Below are positions 30,413-39,070 of a DNA stretch of 64,000 bases, one piece after another (positions within the stretch are counted from its first letter, which is position 1; every line of letters begins with the position of its first letter). Under the pieces are notes generated by a model that was given only the letters and a program-made list of their open reading frames with translations, had not been told where the DNA came from and searched no databases. The translations under genes and the position numbers were made by a program. Source of the DNA: an uncultured Acidobacteriaceae bacterium (GTDB taxonomy: Bacteria > Acidobacteriota > Terriglobia > Terriglobales > Acidobacteriaceae); the NCBI GenBank assembly GCA_903904755.1, contig CAIVDV010000013.1:62001-126000 (forward strand). The letters are read 5' to 3'.

Positions 30413-31174
30413 ATGACAGATATCGTGCGAAGAAGCCAAGCACCGCTCTTGAAGGAGCCCCCCATGACGGCCACCTCTGATTCTCCCGCCCCCCTGCTCC
30501 CAACTGGATTTTTGCCCCAGGACCCGATTCATCCCCAGGGGCCGGAGTTTTTCGCGCAGGTGCAGGAAATCCTCCTCGGCCAGCCGAAGCCGCCTGAGGC
30601 CGTGGAAGCAGCCCTCACCGGATGGGACTCCCTCCTGGAAAAGATTGCCGGGGACCAGTACCGTATTGCCTCCATGCTGATTGGCGAAGGCGAAGAGACC
30701 ATCGGAATCATCGAGCAGGCAGTGGCAACGGCGGATATCCCAGCCTGCGCCAACCCAGAAGAGGCCCGGCACAGCGGCCGCGTGGCGCTCGCCGTGGCTG
30801 CCATCGGACTTTTGACTTCTCGCGACCAGGCAATTCTCGCTGCCCCGGCTGCCGATGCCGGGCCGGTGAGCTGCATTGACGAGGATGATCTTTCCGCCGC
30901 CGGGGTGACCAGCGCAGAGCTCGAAGTGCTGCTGAACGGACCGGACCGGGGGCGGCTGCGCGCCTGGCTGGAAGGGCTGGGCAACCCCATGCGGCTCATA
31001 TTTGTTCTACGTGCGGTGGCCGGGCTTTCCACCCCTGAGGTTGCCGGACTGCTTTCCCTCCATGGCGGCGCTGCCGCAAAAGGCTGGACTCCAGAGTCAG
31101 TGCGGGCTATCTTCCGCGCCGCGCTCTGCTCGCTGGCCTCGCAGATGATTCAGGCCTCCAACCCGCGACAGTAG
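30413..31174 (+). CDS. Protein with sigma-factor region-4-like C-terminus
   Basis: 253 residues of uncertain function. The C-terminal 70 residues, RLRAWLEGLGNPMRLIFVLRAVAGLSTPEVAGLL...ESVRAIFRAALCSLASQM, have the layout of sigma-70 region 4 (promoter -35 recognition helix-turn-helix). Region 2 is not recognisable. The N-terminal half is acidic and probably helical. Two starts are credible: ATG 30413 with GGAGG 6 nt upstream (chosen), or ATG 30464 after GAAGGAG. It sits between ppk1 and a TolC/EmrA efflux pair transcribed in the same direction. It may be an ECF-like remnant or an anti-sigma/regulator; no anti-sigma partner is visible. Confidence 0.6.
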   Translation: MTDIVRRSQAPLLKEPPMTATSDSPAPLLPTGFLPQDPIHPQGPEFFAQVQEILLGQPKPPEAVEAALTGWDSLLEKIAGDQYRIASMLIGEGEETIGIIEQAVATADIPACANPEEARHSGRVALAVAAIGLLTSRDQAILAAPAADAGPVSCIDEDDLSAAGVTSAELEVLLNGPDRGRLRAWLEGLGNPMRLIFVLRAVAGLSTPEVAGLLSLHGGAAAKGWTPESVRAIFRAALCSLASQMIQASNPRQ

Positions 31175-31328
31175 CTCGCCTGGGAGCCGTAAATCCGCGG
31201 GAATTTCCAACCATGAAGCCCGGTACAATGGGAGAGGAGATCTCCGTCCCACAGATTTTCTCTCTTTTCGAACCCTTCCGCCCTGCTGCGGCATCCATAG
31301 ACAGAGATAAAACCGGAATACCGACTTC

Positions 31329-32762
31329 ATGAACCTATCCAAGACTGTGAACAAATCCTCGCTCTTCCGTCCCCGGTGGCTGTCGGCCATGCTCCTTCTG
31401 GCCGCCGCCCCCCTTGCGGCCTGGGGACAATCGGCCCCGGCCAACTCCACCGCGCCCACTCCTGCCAGCTACCAGGGCAGCGTCGCGGCGGGCCCGGCCA
31501 CGGCTGAGACCATTTCCCTGACCCTCGATGATGCCGTCCAGCGCGGTCTTCGCAACAACCTCGGCATTCTCCTCAGCTCCACGCAAACGGCGAATGCCCG
31601 CGGCGAGCGGCTGCAGGAACTGCAGTCTCTGCTGCCGGCCGTCGATGGAAGCATCAACGAAGCCCTGATGCAGAACGATCTCGCCGCGCAGGGTCTTCGG
31701 ATTCCGCATTTCCCCACCATCATCGGCCCCTTCGGCTACACCGACCTGCGGGTGAACCTCAGTTGGACCCTGGTTGATCTCACCAGCCTGCGCGGTTACC
31801 TGGCCTCGCGCCACAACTTCCGCGCAACCGAGCTTTCCGCCGAAGATGCCCGCCAGATGGTGATTCTGACCGTTGGCAACGCATACCTGCTGGTGCTGGC
31901 CGACCAGGCCGCAGTGGAATCCGCACAGGCCCAGGTGGATACCGCGAAGGTTTCGCTGGACCAGGCAGTGGCAAGCCACCAGGCTGGCACCGCCCCCAGG
32001 CTCGATGAGCTGCGCGCTCGCGTGGACTTCCAGAGCCAGCAGCAGCAGTTGATTGTGGCCACCAACCAGCTTGCCAAGGATCGTCTGGCGCTGGCCCGGG
32101 TCATCGGTCTGCCGCTGGACCAGAAGTTTGAACTTGCCGACCAGGCTCCGTACGCGGCCTTTGACCAGCCGGAGATTCCGGCAGAAATCGAAAAGGCTCT
32201 CGCCAATCGCAAGGACCGCGCAGCTGCGGCCGAGCAGACCGCTGCCGCAACTGAGCAGCGCAAAGCTGCGACCGATGAGCGCCTGCCCACCCTCAAGGCA
32301 ACTGCCGACTACGGCGACATCGGCGTCAACGTGCTCACCTCGCATGGCACCGGCAACGCCGCCGGCACCATAACCATTCCCATCTTCAAGGAAGCCCAGT
32401 TCCGCGGCGATGCCAAAATCGCGCAGGCCCAGTTGGACAATGCCCGCGATCAGCAGGCGAACCTCGATGCGCAGATTGAGGCCGATATCCGCAACGCGCT
32501 CCTCGACATCGCAGCATCGCAAAAGCAGGTCGAGGTGGCCCGGTCGAACGTCGAACTGGCCCGCGAAGAACTCTCAGAAGCCCAGCAGCGTTATGCGGCC
32601 GGCGTCAGCGACAACCTGGCCGGCTCTGAAGCGCAGCAGTCCCTGGCACTGGCCAACGGACAGTACATTTCCAGCCTCTACCGGCACAACGTCGCCAAGC
32701 TCAACCTGGCCCGTTCGCTCGGTGTGGCACAGAATTTCAAAGAATATCTCGGAGGTAAGTAA
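31329..32762 (+). CDS. TolC-family outer-membrane efflux channel
   Basis: 477 residues. Signal peptide RWLSAMLLLAAAPLAAWGQ, then the two repeated outer-membrane efflux protein halves: LTLDDAVQRGLRNNLGILLSS in the first and an alternating coiled-coil ARVDFQSQQQQLIVATNQLAKDRLALARVIGLP. The second half has IAQAQLDNARDQQANLDAQIEADIRNALLDIAASQKQVEVARSNVELAREEL. It forms a trimeric channel for drug or solute export across the outer membrane. It is followed after 2 bp by the membrane-fusion protein, and the two form an operon ending at a strong terminator (34039). No inner-membrane pump follows. Confidence 0.92.
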   Translation: MNLSKTVNKSSLFRPRWLSAMLLLAAAPLAAWGQSAPANSTAPTPASYQGSVAAGPATAETISLTLDDAVQRGLRNNLGILLSSTQTANARGERLQELQSLLPAVDGSINEALMQNDLAAQGLRIPHFPTIIGPFGYTDLRVNLSWTLVDLTSLRGYLASRHNFRATELSAEDARQMVILTVGNAYLLVLADQAAVESAQAQVDTAKVSLDQAVASHQAGTAPRLDELRARVDFQSQQQQLIVATNQLAKDRLALARVIGLPLDQKFELADQAPYAAFDQPEIPAEIEKALANRKDRAAAAEQTAAATEQRKAATDERLPTLKATADYGDIGVNVLTSHGTGNAAGTITIPIFKEAQFRGDAKIAQAQLDNARDQQANLDAQIEADIRNALLDIAASQKQVEVARSNVELAREELSEAQQRYAAGVSDNLAGSEAQQSLALANGQYISSLYRHNVAKLNLARSLGVAQNFKEYLGGK

Positions 32763-32764
32763 CT

Positions 32765-34003
32765 GTGGCGGAATCGACCCCAGCCCCCGGCGCACAGCCG
32801 GAACAGACGCCGGCCGCAGCCGGTGGCCGTACTGGCTACCGCGGCCCGCGCCGTTTTCTTCTTCTTGTTATCGCTCTCATCGTATTGGTTGGCGTAGGCA
32901 TTGTGTACTACCGCTCCACCCTCACGGAAGATACCGATGACGCACAGATCAACGGCCATCTCATCCAGGTCAGCTCACGCATCGGCGGCCAGGTGCTCAA
33001 GGTAAACGTTGCTGAAAATCAGCTCGTCTCCAAGGGCACCGTCATCGCCGAACTCGACCCGCGCGACTACCAGGTTGCCCGCGACAACGCGGCCGCAGCA
33101 CTGGCCAGCGCGGAAGCAGCCCTCGCTGCGGCTGAGGTCAATGTGCCAATCACCGTGGCAAGCACCGGCAGCACGCTCACCAGCGCGCAGGCCGATGTCT
33201 CCGGCACTCAGTCTGGCATTGTCCAGGCCGAGCGCCAGTTGGAGTCTGCCAAGGCCCGCGTGGCCGAGGCTGCCGCCAACAACACCAAGGCGCAGGCTGA
33301 CCTCGAGCGCTACCGTCCGCTGGTCGCCAAGGACGTGATCAGCAAGCAGCAGTTTGACGCCGCCACCGCGGCTGCCGACTCTGCGAAAGCTGCACTCGCC
33401 GAGGCACAGGCCAGCCAGGCCGCCGCGGAACAGGGAGTGAAAATCTCTCGGGATCGCCAGTCGCAGGCACAGGCCAGCTACAAGTCGGCCCAGACCGCTC
33501 CGCAGCAGGTTGCCGCCCAGAACGCCCGCGCAATGCAGGCCAAGGCCCAGGTGGCTGCTGCCAAGGCCCAGCTTGACCAGGCAAATCTGAACCTGAGCTA
33601 CACCCAGATTGTCGCTCCGACAGATGGCATCGTCACCCGCAAGAGCCTCGAAGTCGACCAGAACATCTCCGTCGGGCAGAACCTGCTCACGCTGGTTTCC
33701 CTCGACGACCTGTGGGTCACGGCAAACTTCAAGGAAACCCAGTTGAAGAGCATCCACCCCGGCCAGAGCGTCGAAATCGCTGTGGACGCAACTGGCAAGA
33801 AGTACGCCGGCAAGGTCACCCAGGTCGGCGGCGCGACAGGCTCCGTTCTCTCGCTCTTCCCGCCTGAGAATGCCACCGGCAACTACGTCAAAGTTGTCCA
33901 GCGCGTCCCCGTCCGCATCGACTTCACCGCACTTGCCACCGAAGACAAGGACCACCAGCTGCGCCCAGGTCTGTCAGTGGAACCCGCCGTCAGCCTGAAG
34001 TAG
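32765..34003 (+). CDS. HlyD/EmrA-family membrane fusion protein
   Basis: 412 residues, periplasmic adaptor of a tripartite pump. One N-terminal anchor (FLLLVIALIVLVGVGIVYY) is followed by the biotinyl-lipoyl-like half-motif EDTDDAQINGHLIQVSSRIGGQVLKVNVAENQLVSKGTVIAELDPRDYQ. A long Ala-rich coiled-coil hairpin (about 90-260) follows, then the second lipoyl half and beta-barrel LNLSYTQIVAPTDGIVTRKSLEVDQNISVGQ and VTANFKETQLKSIHPGQSVEI. The sequence DDAQI with the EmrA-type barrel indicates partnership with a DHA2 MFS pump. Start is GTG 32765 after GGAGGT. The closest such pump in the window is at 9988. Confidence 0.92.
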   Translation: MAESTPAPGAQPEQTPAAAGGRTGYRGPRRFLLLVIALIVLVGVGIVYYRSTLTEDTDDAQINGHLIQVSSRIGGQVLKVNVAENQLVSKGTVIAELDPRDYQVARDNAAAALASAEAALAAAEVNVPITVASTGSTLTSAQADVSGTQSGIVQAERQLESAKARVAEAAANNTKAQADLERYRPLVAKDVISKQQFDAATAAADSAKAALAEAQASQAAAEQGVKISRDRQSQAQASYKSAQTAPQQVAAQNARAMQAKAQVAAAKAQLDQANLNLSYTQIVAPTDGIVTRKSLEVDQNISVGQNLLTLVSLDDLWVTANFKETQLKSIHPGQSVEIAVDATGKKYAGKVTQVGGATGSVLSLFPPENATGNYVKVVQRVPVRIDFTALATEDKDHQLRPGLSVEPAVSLK

Positions 34004-34038
34004 TTCCACCCAACCCACCGCTGGCCAACCAGCACCAG

Positions 34039-34066
34039 AAGGGTCCCCACTCGGGGACCCTTTTGC
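34039..34066 (+). terminator. Rho-independent terminator after the tolC-emrA pair
   Basis: AAGGGTCCCC-ACTC-GGGGACCCTTTT: a perfect 8-10 bp stem with a short loop and T-run, 36 nt after the emrA-like stop. Confidence 0.85.
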
Positions 34067-34245
34067 GTGTGTCCACCCAATCTCCGCGCGTAACCTCTAG
34101 TTCCGAGCGCTTATGAGATCGCAGATTTGAGACTCACGAGTCCCTCCGTTCCTACTCCCAATCGAGGGCAGAGCAACCCTTTGCCCCGGAAATCCCGGTT
34201 AGCACGGGCTTTCACGCCCAAAGATTCTGACGAATCTCACCCCTG

Positions 34246-34275
34246 TTGACATTCCCTTCATCAACTTGGTATCAA
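34246..34275 (+). promoter_or_regulatory. Candidate promoter of the VOC gene
   Basis: A consensus TTGACA (34246-34251) is followed after 18 nt by TATCAA (34270-34275). It lies about 60 nt before the ATG at 34337. An inverted repeat AGATTC-TGAC-GAATCT ends 8 nt upstream of the -35 box and could be an operator. Confidence 0.5.
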
Positions 34276-34336
34276 CTCAACCTGCAGACTGGATGCCGGA
34301 AATCTGGTGGAACCGCCAAATAGGAGACTTCTCGCA

Positions 34337-35104
34337 ATGTTCACCCCCAAAGGAAGATTCGCCTGGTATGAGCTGATGACCCCCGATACTGCCGCCGCCG
34401 GCGAGTTTTACTCACACGTGGTCGGGTGGACGACACACGAGATGCCAAGCGGCGATGGCCGAACCTACACAGTTTTCAATCTCGGCGGCGTCGGCATCGC
34501 CGGGATGGTGAACATCCCCGGCCACACGGCCTGGATTGGTTACATCGCGGTCGATGACGTGGATGCTCACGTTGAAAAGATTGTTGAGGCTGGCGGCAAG
34601 CTCTGGAAGCCGGCCACGGATGTCCCCGGAATGCTCCGATTCGCCGTCATGTCTGACCCCCAGGGCGCTGCCATCATTGTTTTTACGCCCAATCCTGCCA
34701 TGGGTTCCCCCGAGCGCCCTGCCCCGCCCACTCCCGGCACCATCGGCTGGCACGAACTCTACACCACCGACCTCGAAGCCGGCTTCGACTTCTACAACAA
34801 GCTCTTTGGCTGGACAAAGCTCACTGACATGGATATGGGGCCGATGGGCACATATCGAATCTTTGATGAAGGCGAGAACAAGCCAATGGGAGATGGCGGC
34901 ATGATGGCCAAGCCGGAGCATATTCCCGTCTCCTGCTGGGGCTTCTACTTCAACGTCGAATCCATTGGTGCCGCCGTCCAACGCCTGCTTTCGGGCGGCG
35001 GAAAGCTTCTGAACGGCCCAGTGCAGATCCCAGGGGGCGGCTGGATTGTCCAGGGCCAGGATCCCCAGGGAGCCGTCTTCTCGCTGGTCAGCAACCAGGA
35101 GTAG
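34337..35104 (+). CDS. Two-domain VOC (glyoxalase/bleomycin-resistance) family protein
   Basis: 255 residues composed of two tandem VOC domains (about 5-125 and 135-253). Each has the beta-alpha-beta-beta-beta motif. Domain 1: KGRFAWYELMTPDTAAAGEFYSHVVGWTT and WIGYIAVDDVDAHVEKIVEAGGKLWKPATDVPG. Domain 2: TIGWHELYTTDLEAGFDFYNKLFGWTK and PVSCWGFYFNVESIGAAVQRLLSGGGKLLNGPVQIPGGGWI. The layout matches putative hydroxylase/CFP-30-type VOC proteins in other genomes. Substrate unknown. ATG 34337 has AGGAGA upstream. Confidence 0.87.
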   Translation: MFTPKGRFAWYELMTPDTAAAGEFYSHVVGWTTHEMPSGDGRTYTVFNLGGVGIAGMVNIPGHTAWIGYIAVDDVDAHVEKIVEAGGKLWKPATDVPGMLRFAVMSDPQGAAIIVFTPNPAMGSPERPAPPTPGTIGWHELYTTDLEAGFDFYNKLFGWTKLTDMDMGPMGTYRIFDEGENKPMGDGGMMAKPEHIPVSCWGFYFNVESIGAAVQRLLSGGGKLLNGPVQIPGGGWIVQGQDPQGAVFSLVSNQE

Positions 35105-35211
35105 TGTCGCCGCACACCCGTACCGCGCGGGAGTCGGGTGCATCCCGATTCCCGCATTCCGCTGTGCTCCCCGGCTCCGCCAACTCCGCCTGAACCAGCT
35201 ATCATTCCCCC

Positions 35212-36846
35212 ATGCAAATCCTCACTGCCGCCGAGATGCGCGTCTGCGACCTGGCCACCTCCGCCGACCACGGCATCGCGCCAGGCCGCCTCATGCGTAC
35301 CGCCGCTGAGGCCGTCGCCCGCTTCGCCCGCCTGCGCTTCCCCAACGCACAGCGCATCACCGTCCTTTGCGGCCGGGGCAACAATGGCGGAGACGGCCTC
35401 CACGCCGCCCGCCTCCTCGCCCTCTCTGGCGTCGAAGTCACCGTCCTGCTCCTCGGTAACCCTGCGACTCTGCAAGACCTGCCCGCCGAGGCGTGGCGGC
35501 TGCTCACCGCAAACCCCTCACTCCTCACCGTCCACTCCCTGCTCTCCCCGCCAGACATCGCAGCCCATGCCTCCGCCCTTGACTGCGACCTCATCCTCGA
35601 TGCCATCGTCGGCACCGGCTTCCGCCCACCCCTCCGCGAACTCCCCCTCGCCCTGCTCGCCCACATCCACTCCACCGCCCCGCACGTCCCCCTCCTCTCC
35701 ATCGACCTGCCCAGCGGCTGGGACGCCGACCTCACCGCCCCCGCAGATCCCGCGCCCCGCGTCTTCCCCTCCGACGCCGTCATCACCTTCACCGCGCCCA
35801 AGCCGGCCCACGTCTTCTGCCCCCTCACCCGCCGCTGGGACCAGCCCATCGTCGTCGCACCCATCGGCTCGCCCAATGTCACCATCCGCTCCACCCAGCG
35901 CCTCCGCTGGGCTGGCTCATCCAAGTCCATCACCGAGCCCCTCCGCCCTGCCGATGCCAACAAGGGCCGCTTCGGCCACGTCCTCGTCGTCGGCGGTTCG
36001 CTCGGCAAATCCGGCGCACCCGCCATGGCCTCCCTCGCCGCTCTTCGCTCCGGCGCAGGCCTGGTCACCGCCGCCATCCCCGCGCCAATCCTGCCGCTGG
36101 TGGCCGCAATCGCCCCGGAGCTCATGACCGAGCCGCTCCCCGTGGACGAATCCGGCAATCTCGCGACGATTGCCCAGGAGGCACTGATCGCTCTGCTCAA
36201 CCGGAAGACGGTGCTCGCAATTGGCCCCGGGCTGGGGAACTCCGCCGCCGCGGCCGCGTTGCTCTTCGGCCTCCTCCAGGCTTCCCCGGGCATCCCTGCG
36301 CTGCTCGATGCGGACGCCCTCAACCTCTTCGCCGCCAACCCCGGCCGCCTCGAAGGCCTGGGCCAGGGCCGCACCCTCGTCCTCACCCCTCATCCGGGCG
36401 AAATGGCGCGGCTGACCGGGCTGACAATTGCGCAGGTGCAGGCGGACCGGGTGGGGGTGGCGCGGGCGTTTGCAGTGCGCTACGGTGTGACTGTGGTGCT
36501 GAAGGGCTGGCGGACGGTAATCGCGCACCCCGACGGCCAGCTCGCACTCAACACCAGCGGAAATCCCGCCATGGCCAAAGGCGGCTCCGGCGACCTGCTC
36601 ACCGGCCTCATCGCCGGCCTGCTCGCCCAGCACACCGGCGCGCACGAACTTGCCGTCGAGGCAGCAGTCTACCTCCACGGCCTCGCCGCGGATCTCGCCC
36701 TTATCCATGCAGACCAGCACACCCTGCTCGCCACCGACCTGGTGCCGTATTTTTCAAAGGCATTCCGCTATCTTCCACAGGGTCGGGACGGGTATTGTTG
36801 GTTGCAGGGATTTGCCGCGCAGACGGCGCAGCTTTCGCAAGGCTAA
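35212..36846 (+). CDS. nnr: Bifunctional NAD(P)H-hydrate epimerase / ADP-dependent dehydratase
   Basis: 544 residues. Repairs hydrated NAD(P)H: the N-terminal YjeF epimerase (about 1-215) interconverts R- and S-NAD(P)HX, and the C-terminal ribokinase-like dehydratase (about 230-530) restores NAD(P)H using ADP. Seen: LTAAEMRVCDLAT, LCGRGNNGGDGLHAARLL, DAIVGTGF and LSIDLPSGWDAD in the first half. The second half has NKGRFGHVLVVGGSLGKSGAPAMASLAALRSGAGLV, AIGPGLG, DADALNLF, LTPHPGEMARLTG and GNPAMAKGGSGDLLTGLIAGLL. tsaE follows 136 bp downstream, as in many bacteria. Confidence 0.95.
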   Translation: MQILTAAEMRVCDLATSADHGIAPGRLMRTAAEAVARFARLRFPNAQRITVLCGRGNNGGDGLHAARLLALSGVEVTVLLLGNPATLQDLPAEAWRLLTANPSLLTVHSLLSPPDIAAHASALDCDLILDAIVGTGFRPPLRELPLALLAHIHSTAPHVPLLSIDLPSGWDADLTAPADPAPRVFPSDAVITFTAPKPAHVFCPLTRRWDQPIVVAPIGSPNVTIRSTQRLRWAGSSKSITEPLRPADANKGRFGHVLVVGGSLGKSGAPAMASLAALRSGAGLVTAAIPAPILPLVAAIAPELMTEPLPVDESGNLATIAQEALIALLNRKTVLAIGPGLGNSAAAAALLFGLLQASPGIPALLDADALNLFAANPGRLEGLGQGRTLVLTPHPGEMARLTGLTIAQVQADRVGVARAFAVRYGVTVVLKGWRTVIAHPDGQLALNTSGNPAMAKGGSGDLLTGLIAGLLAQHTGAHELAVEAAVYLHGLAADLALIHADQHTLLATDLVPYFSKAFRYLPQGRDGYCWLQGFAAQTAQLSQG

Positions 36847-36982
36847 CGCATTTTAGGAAATACTGTGGTCTCGCAGCATCGGTTCGGTGTGGCCTTTCTT
36901 TGATAGAAAGTCCACGCGATCTTCTGCTGGTCGGTCTACCCCTATGCCTGAAATGCTCTAACCGCCCTCAAGGATTGCCCCA

Positions 36983-37441
36983 ATGCCCAAAGCACCGCCT
37001 GCAGTGCAGACCTTTACCACCAACTCCAGCGCCGAGACCGAAGCCGTCGGGCGCGAGATCTCTGCGCAGCTCGCGCCGCCGAAGCTGCTGATTCTCAAGG
37101 GCGACCTCGGCACCGGCAAAACCACGCTCGTCAAGGGCATTGCCAGCGCGCTCGATGCCGCCGACCCCGACGAAGTCACCAGCCCCACCTTCACCCTTGT
37201 CCACGAATATTCCGGAGTCCTGCTGGGGGTTCCCGTCAGCCTGCTGCACCTCGACCTCTACCGGCTCGAAGGCGAGCGCCAGTTGGACTCCCTGGGATTT
37301 GAAGATATGCTCACCTCCGACGCAATTGTGCTCGTCGAGTGGGGCGAGAAATTCAACAGCATCCGCAAGCGCGCGGATGGCGAAATCGCCATCGTCTCCA
37401 CCGGGGGAAACTCGCGCACCATCACGCTGACCCTGAACTGA
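36983..37441 (+). CDS. tsaE: tRNA t6A biosynthesis ATPase TsaE
   Basis: 152 residues. P-loop ATPase that energises the TsaBD complex in t6A37 synthesis. Seen: NSSAETEAVGREISAQL, Walker A GDLGTGKTTLVKGIA, VTSPTFTLVHEY, LLHLDLYRLEGE and VLVEWGEKF, all diagnostic of TsaE. ATG 36983 follows AAGGA. It sits downstream of nnr and ends at a strong terminator. Its partner tsaB is about 29 kb away on the other strand. Confidence 0.94.
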   Translation: MPKAPPAVQTFTTNSSAETEAVGREISAQLAPPKLLILKGDLGTGKTTLVKGIASALDAADPDEVTSPTFTLVHEYSGVLLGVPVSLLHLDLYRLEGERQLDSLGFEDMLTSDAIVLVEWGEKFNSIRKRADGEIAIVSTGGNSRTITLTLN

Positions 37442-37457
37442 ACAGCTTTTCAAACAC

Positions 37458-37505
37458 CTGCGGCCCAACCTCCCTTCTTCCCTGGGGTTGGGCCGCAGTC
37501 GTTTT
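37458..37505 (+). terminator. Rho-independent terminator after tsaE
   Basis: CTGCGGCCCAACC and GGTTGGGCCGCAG form a 13-bp perfect stem around a C/T-rich loop, followed by TCGTTTTCTT. It lies between the convergent tsaE and GH30 genes and may serve both. Confidence 0.8.
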
Positions 37506-37518
37506 CTTGGACGTCCCA

Positions 37519-38946
37519 TCAGCTCCAGCTAAGCGTCTGCACCGAGTTGGAAGCAAGCTCCACCGTCAGCCGCTCGGCCCCAAGCACCACCTGTACCCGC
37601 TCGGCAACACCCGTATTGGCCAGCACCAGCACCATGCTCCCATCCGGATTCCGGAACCCGGCATGGGTCACCTTGCCCGCCGCCCCGCCAATCCCGCTCG
37701 TCGCAAACACCCGCGCCCCGCGCTGTACATGTTTCGTAAAGTGCGCAAACGCCCAGTACTGCCCGCTTCGCGTCAGCTTGTGGCTGCCGTTCTCCACCGT
37801 AATCACGCCGCCGCACGGGAACGGCCCGATATTCGGATTGCCCTTCTCATCCAGCACCAGGTTCCACGCCGTAATCGACCGCGCCCAGTTGTTGACCACT
37901 CCGTTGAAGGTCTCTGCCCAGTGGGCAAAGTCCGTCTGGTAGTCCGCCGATGTCAGGTCCGGGCCGCCCTCGGTCCAGTAGGCATTCTTTTCCGGGAAGG
38001 CCTCATGGACTCGCGTCATCGCCGTCTCCTCGCCCACATAGCCATGCCAAGCAATGCCGTCAATGTACTCCGCCGCCGCCGGCACGCTCAGCTCCCCAAT
38101 CGCCCGGCCCCACAGGTTGTAGTTGTGGTCCAGCACCCATATCTTCGTATCAATCCCGGCCTTGCGCAGCGTCGGCCCAAGATGCTCCTGCACAAACTCA
38201 ATCTCATACTCCTGGCCCCACAGGCACGCCGGCATGCGGCCATCCTGGTCGGTGTCCACCTCGTTCTGCACGGTCACGGCATTAATCTTCACGCCCTCCG
38301 CCGCATAGTCCTGCAGGAAGCGCCGGAAGTACTGCGCATAGTACGGAAAGCTCGGCTTGCGCATCGCTCCGCCCAGCATCGATCCGCCCGACTTCATCCA
38401 CCCCGGCGGGCTCCACGGCGACGAGAACAGGAACAGCTCGGGGTTGATAACCCGCGCATCCCGCAGCGCCGGCAAAATATACGCCTTGTCGTGCGCAATC
38501 GAGAACTTCTTCAGCTCCGGGTCCGGTGTCGAACTCTCGTCAAAGCTGTAAGCGTCGCGGGAGTAGTCGCTGGCTCCAATGCAGGTGCGGCAGACGTTGA
38601 AGGCCATCTCCGCCGGCGAGAAAAACTCATGCAGCAGCGCCCCGCGCTCGTCTGCCTTCATCTGGCTCAGCACCCAGCACGCCGCGTCGGTCAGTGCTGC
38701 GCCAAAACCCAGCATCTGCTGGCGGGTCGCAGCGGGGTCCAGCACGATTGCGGTGGCAGTTACCTCCGCGCCGCTCGTCCAGTGCAGATCTTCCCCGGCC
38801 AGGTGACGGTCTGCACCGCCGCTGCGCCAGCTTTTCACGGCTTTGCCGGTAGCCTGCGCCCATGCGGGCAATGCGCCGGCAACCAGCGCGGCAGAGGAAA
38901 CAGCGGTGACGTCTTTCAGAAATTGGCGGCGGGAAGGTGCTTGCAT
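37519..38946 (-). CDS. Tat-exported glycoside hydrolase family 30 enzyme
   Basis: About 475 residues. A twin-arginine signal (SRRQFLKDVTAVSSAALVAGALPAWA) is followed by a GH30 catalytic barrel with TRQQMLGFGAALTDAACWVL, CRTCIGASDYSRDAYSFDE and FSSPWSPPGWMK. The acid/base Glu is in VTVQNEVD, and the likely nucleophile is Glu in YWTEGGPD. A C-terminal beta-sandwich completes the family architecture (FAHFTKHVQRGARVF, MVLVLANTG). The group includes glucosylceramidase-like and beta-glycosidase enzymes; substrate here is unknown. AGGAGGA is immediately upstream, so the second of two consecutive ATGs (38946) has the better spacing. Confidence 0.92.
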   Translation of the reverse strand: MQAPSRRQFLKDVTAVSSAALVAGALPAWAQATGKAVKSWRSGGADRHLAGEDLHWTSGAEVTATAIVLDPAATRQQMLGFGAALTDAACWVLSQMKADERGALLHEFFSPAEMAFNVCRTCIGASDYSRDAYSFDESSTPDPELKKFSIAHDKAYILPALRDARVINPELFLFSSPWSPPGWMKSGGSMLGGAMRKPSFPYYAQYFRRFLQDYAAEGVKINAVTVQNEVDTDQDGRMPACLWGQEYEIEFVQEHLGPTLRKAGIDTKIWVLDHNYNLWGRAIGELSVPAAAEYIDGIAWHGYVGEETAMTRVHEAFPEKNAYWTEGGPDLTSADYQTDFAHWAETFNGVVNNWARSITAWNLVLDEKGNPNIGPFPCGGVITVENGSHKLTRSGQYWAFAHFTKHVQRGARVFATSGIGGAAGKVTHAGFRNPDGSMVLVLANTGVAERVQVVLGAERLTVELASNSVQTLSWS

Positions 38947-39070
38947 CATTCCTCCTGAGGTTCACGGCGCAGAGCGCACCCAAATCGCCCATCGCCGGGA
39001 ACCTGCGAATCATACCAGCGCCGGGCCGAGGGATGCAGCACAAAACAATCGATTTGCCTGAACTGCGCCG

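Larger units (their letters stand above)
34004..34336. other. Spacer between efflux operon and VOC gene
   Basis: This 333-bp spacer holds the efflux terminator, a region with no recognisable feature (34070-34200), a short palindrome-bearing stretch (CGGGCTTTCACGCCC, then AGATTC-N4-GAATCT at 34222-34237) and a promoter at 34246-34275. I find no small gene or tRNA. Confidence 0.5.

Noticed and set aside
34070-34245. Possible tRNA or small RNA gene in the spacer after the efflux operon
   Set aside because: No cloverleaf with T-loop and acceptor stem could be drawn; only short palindromes were visible.
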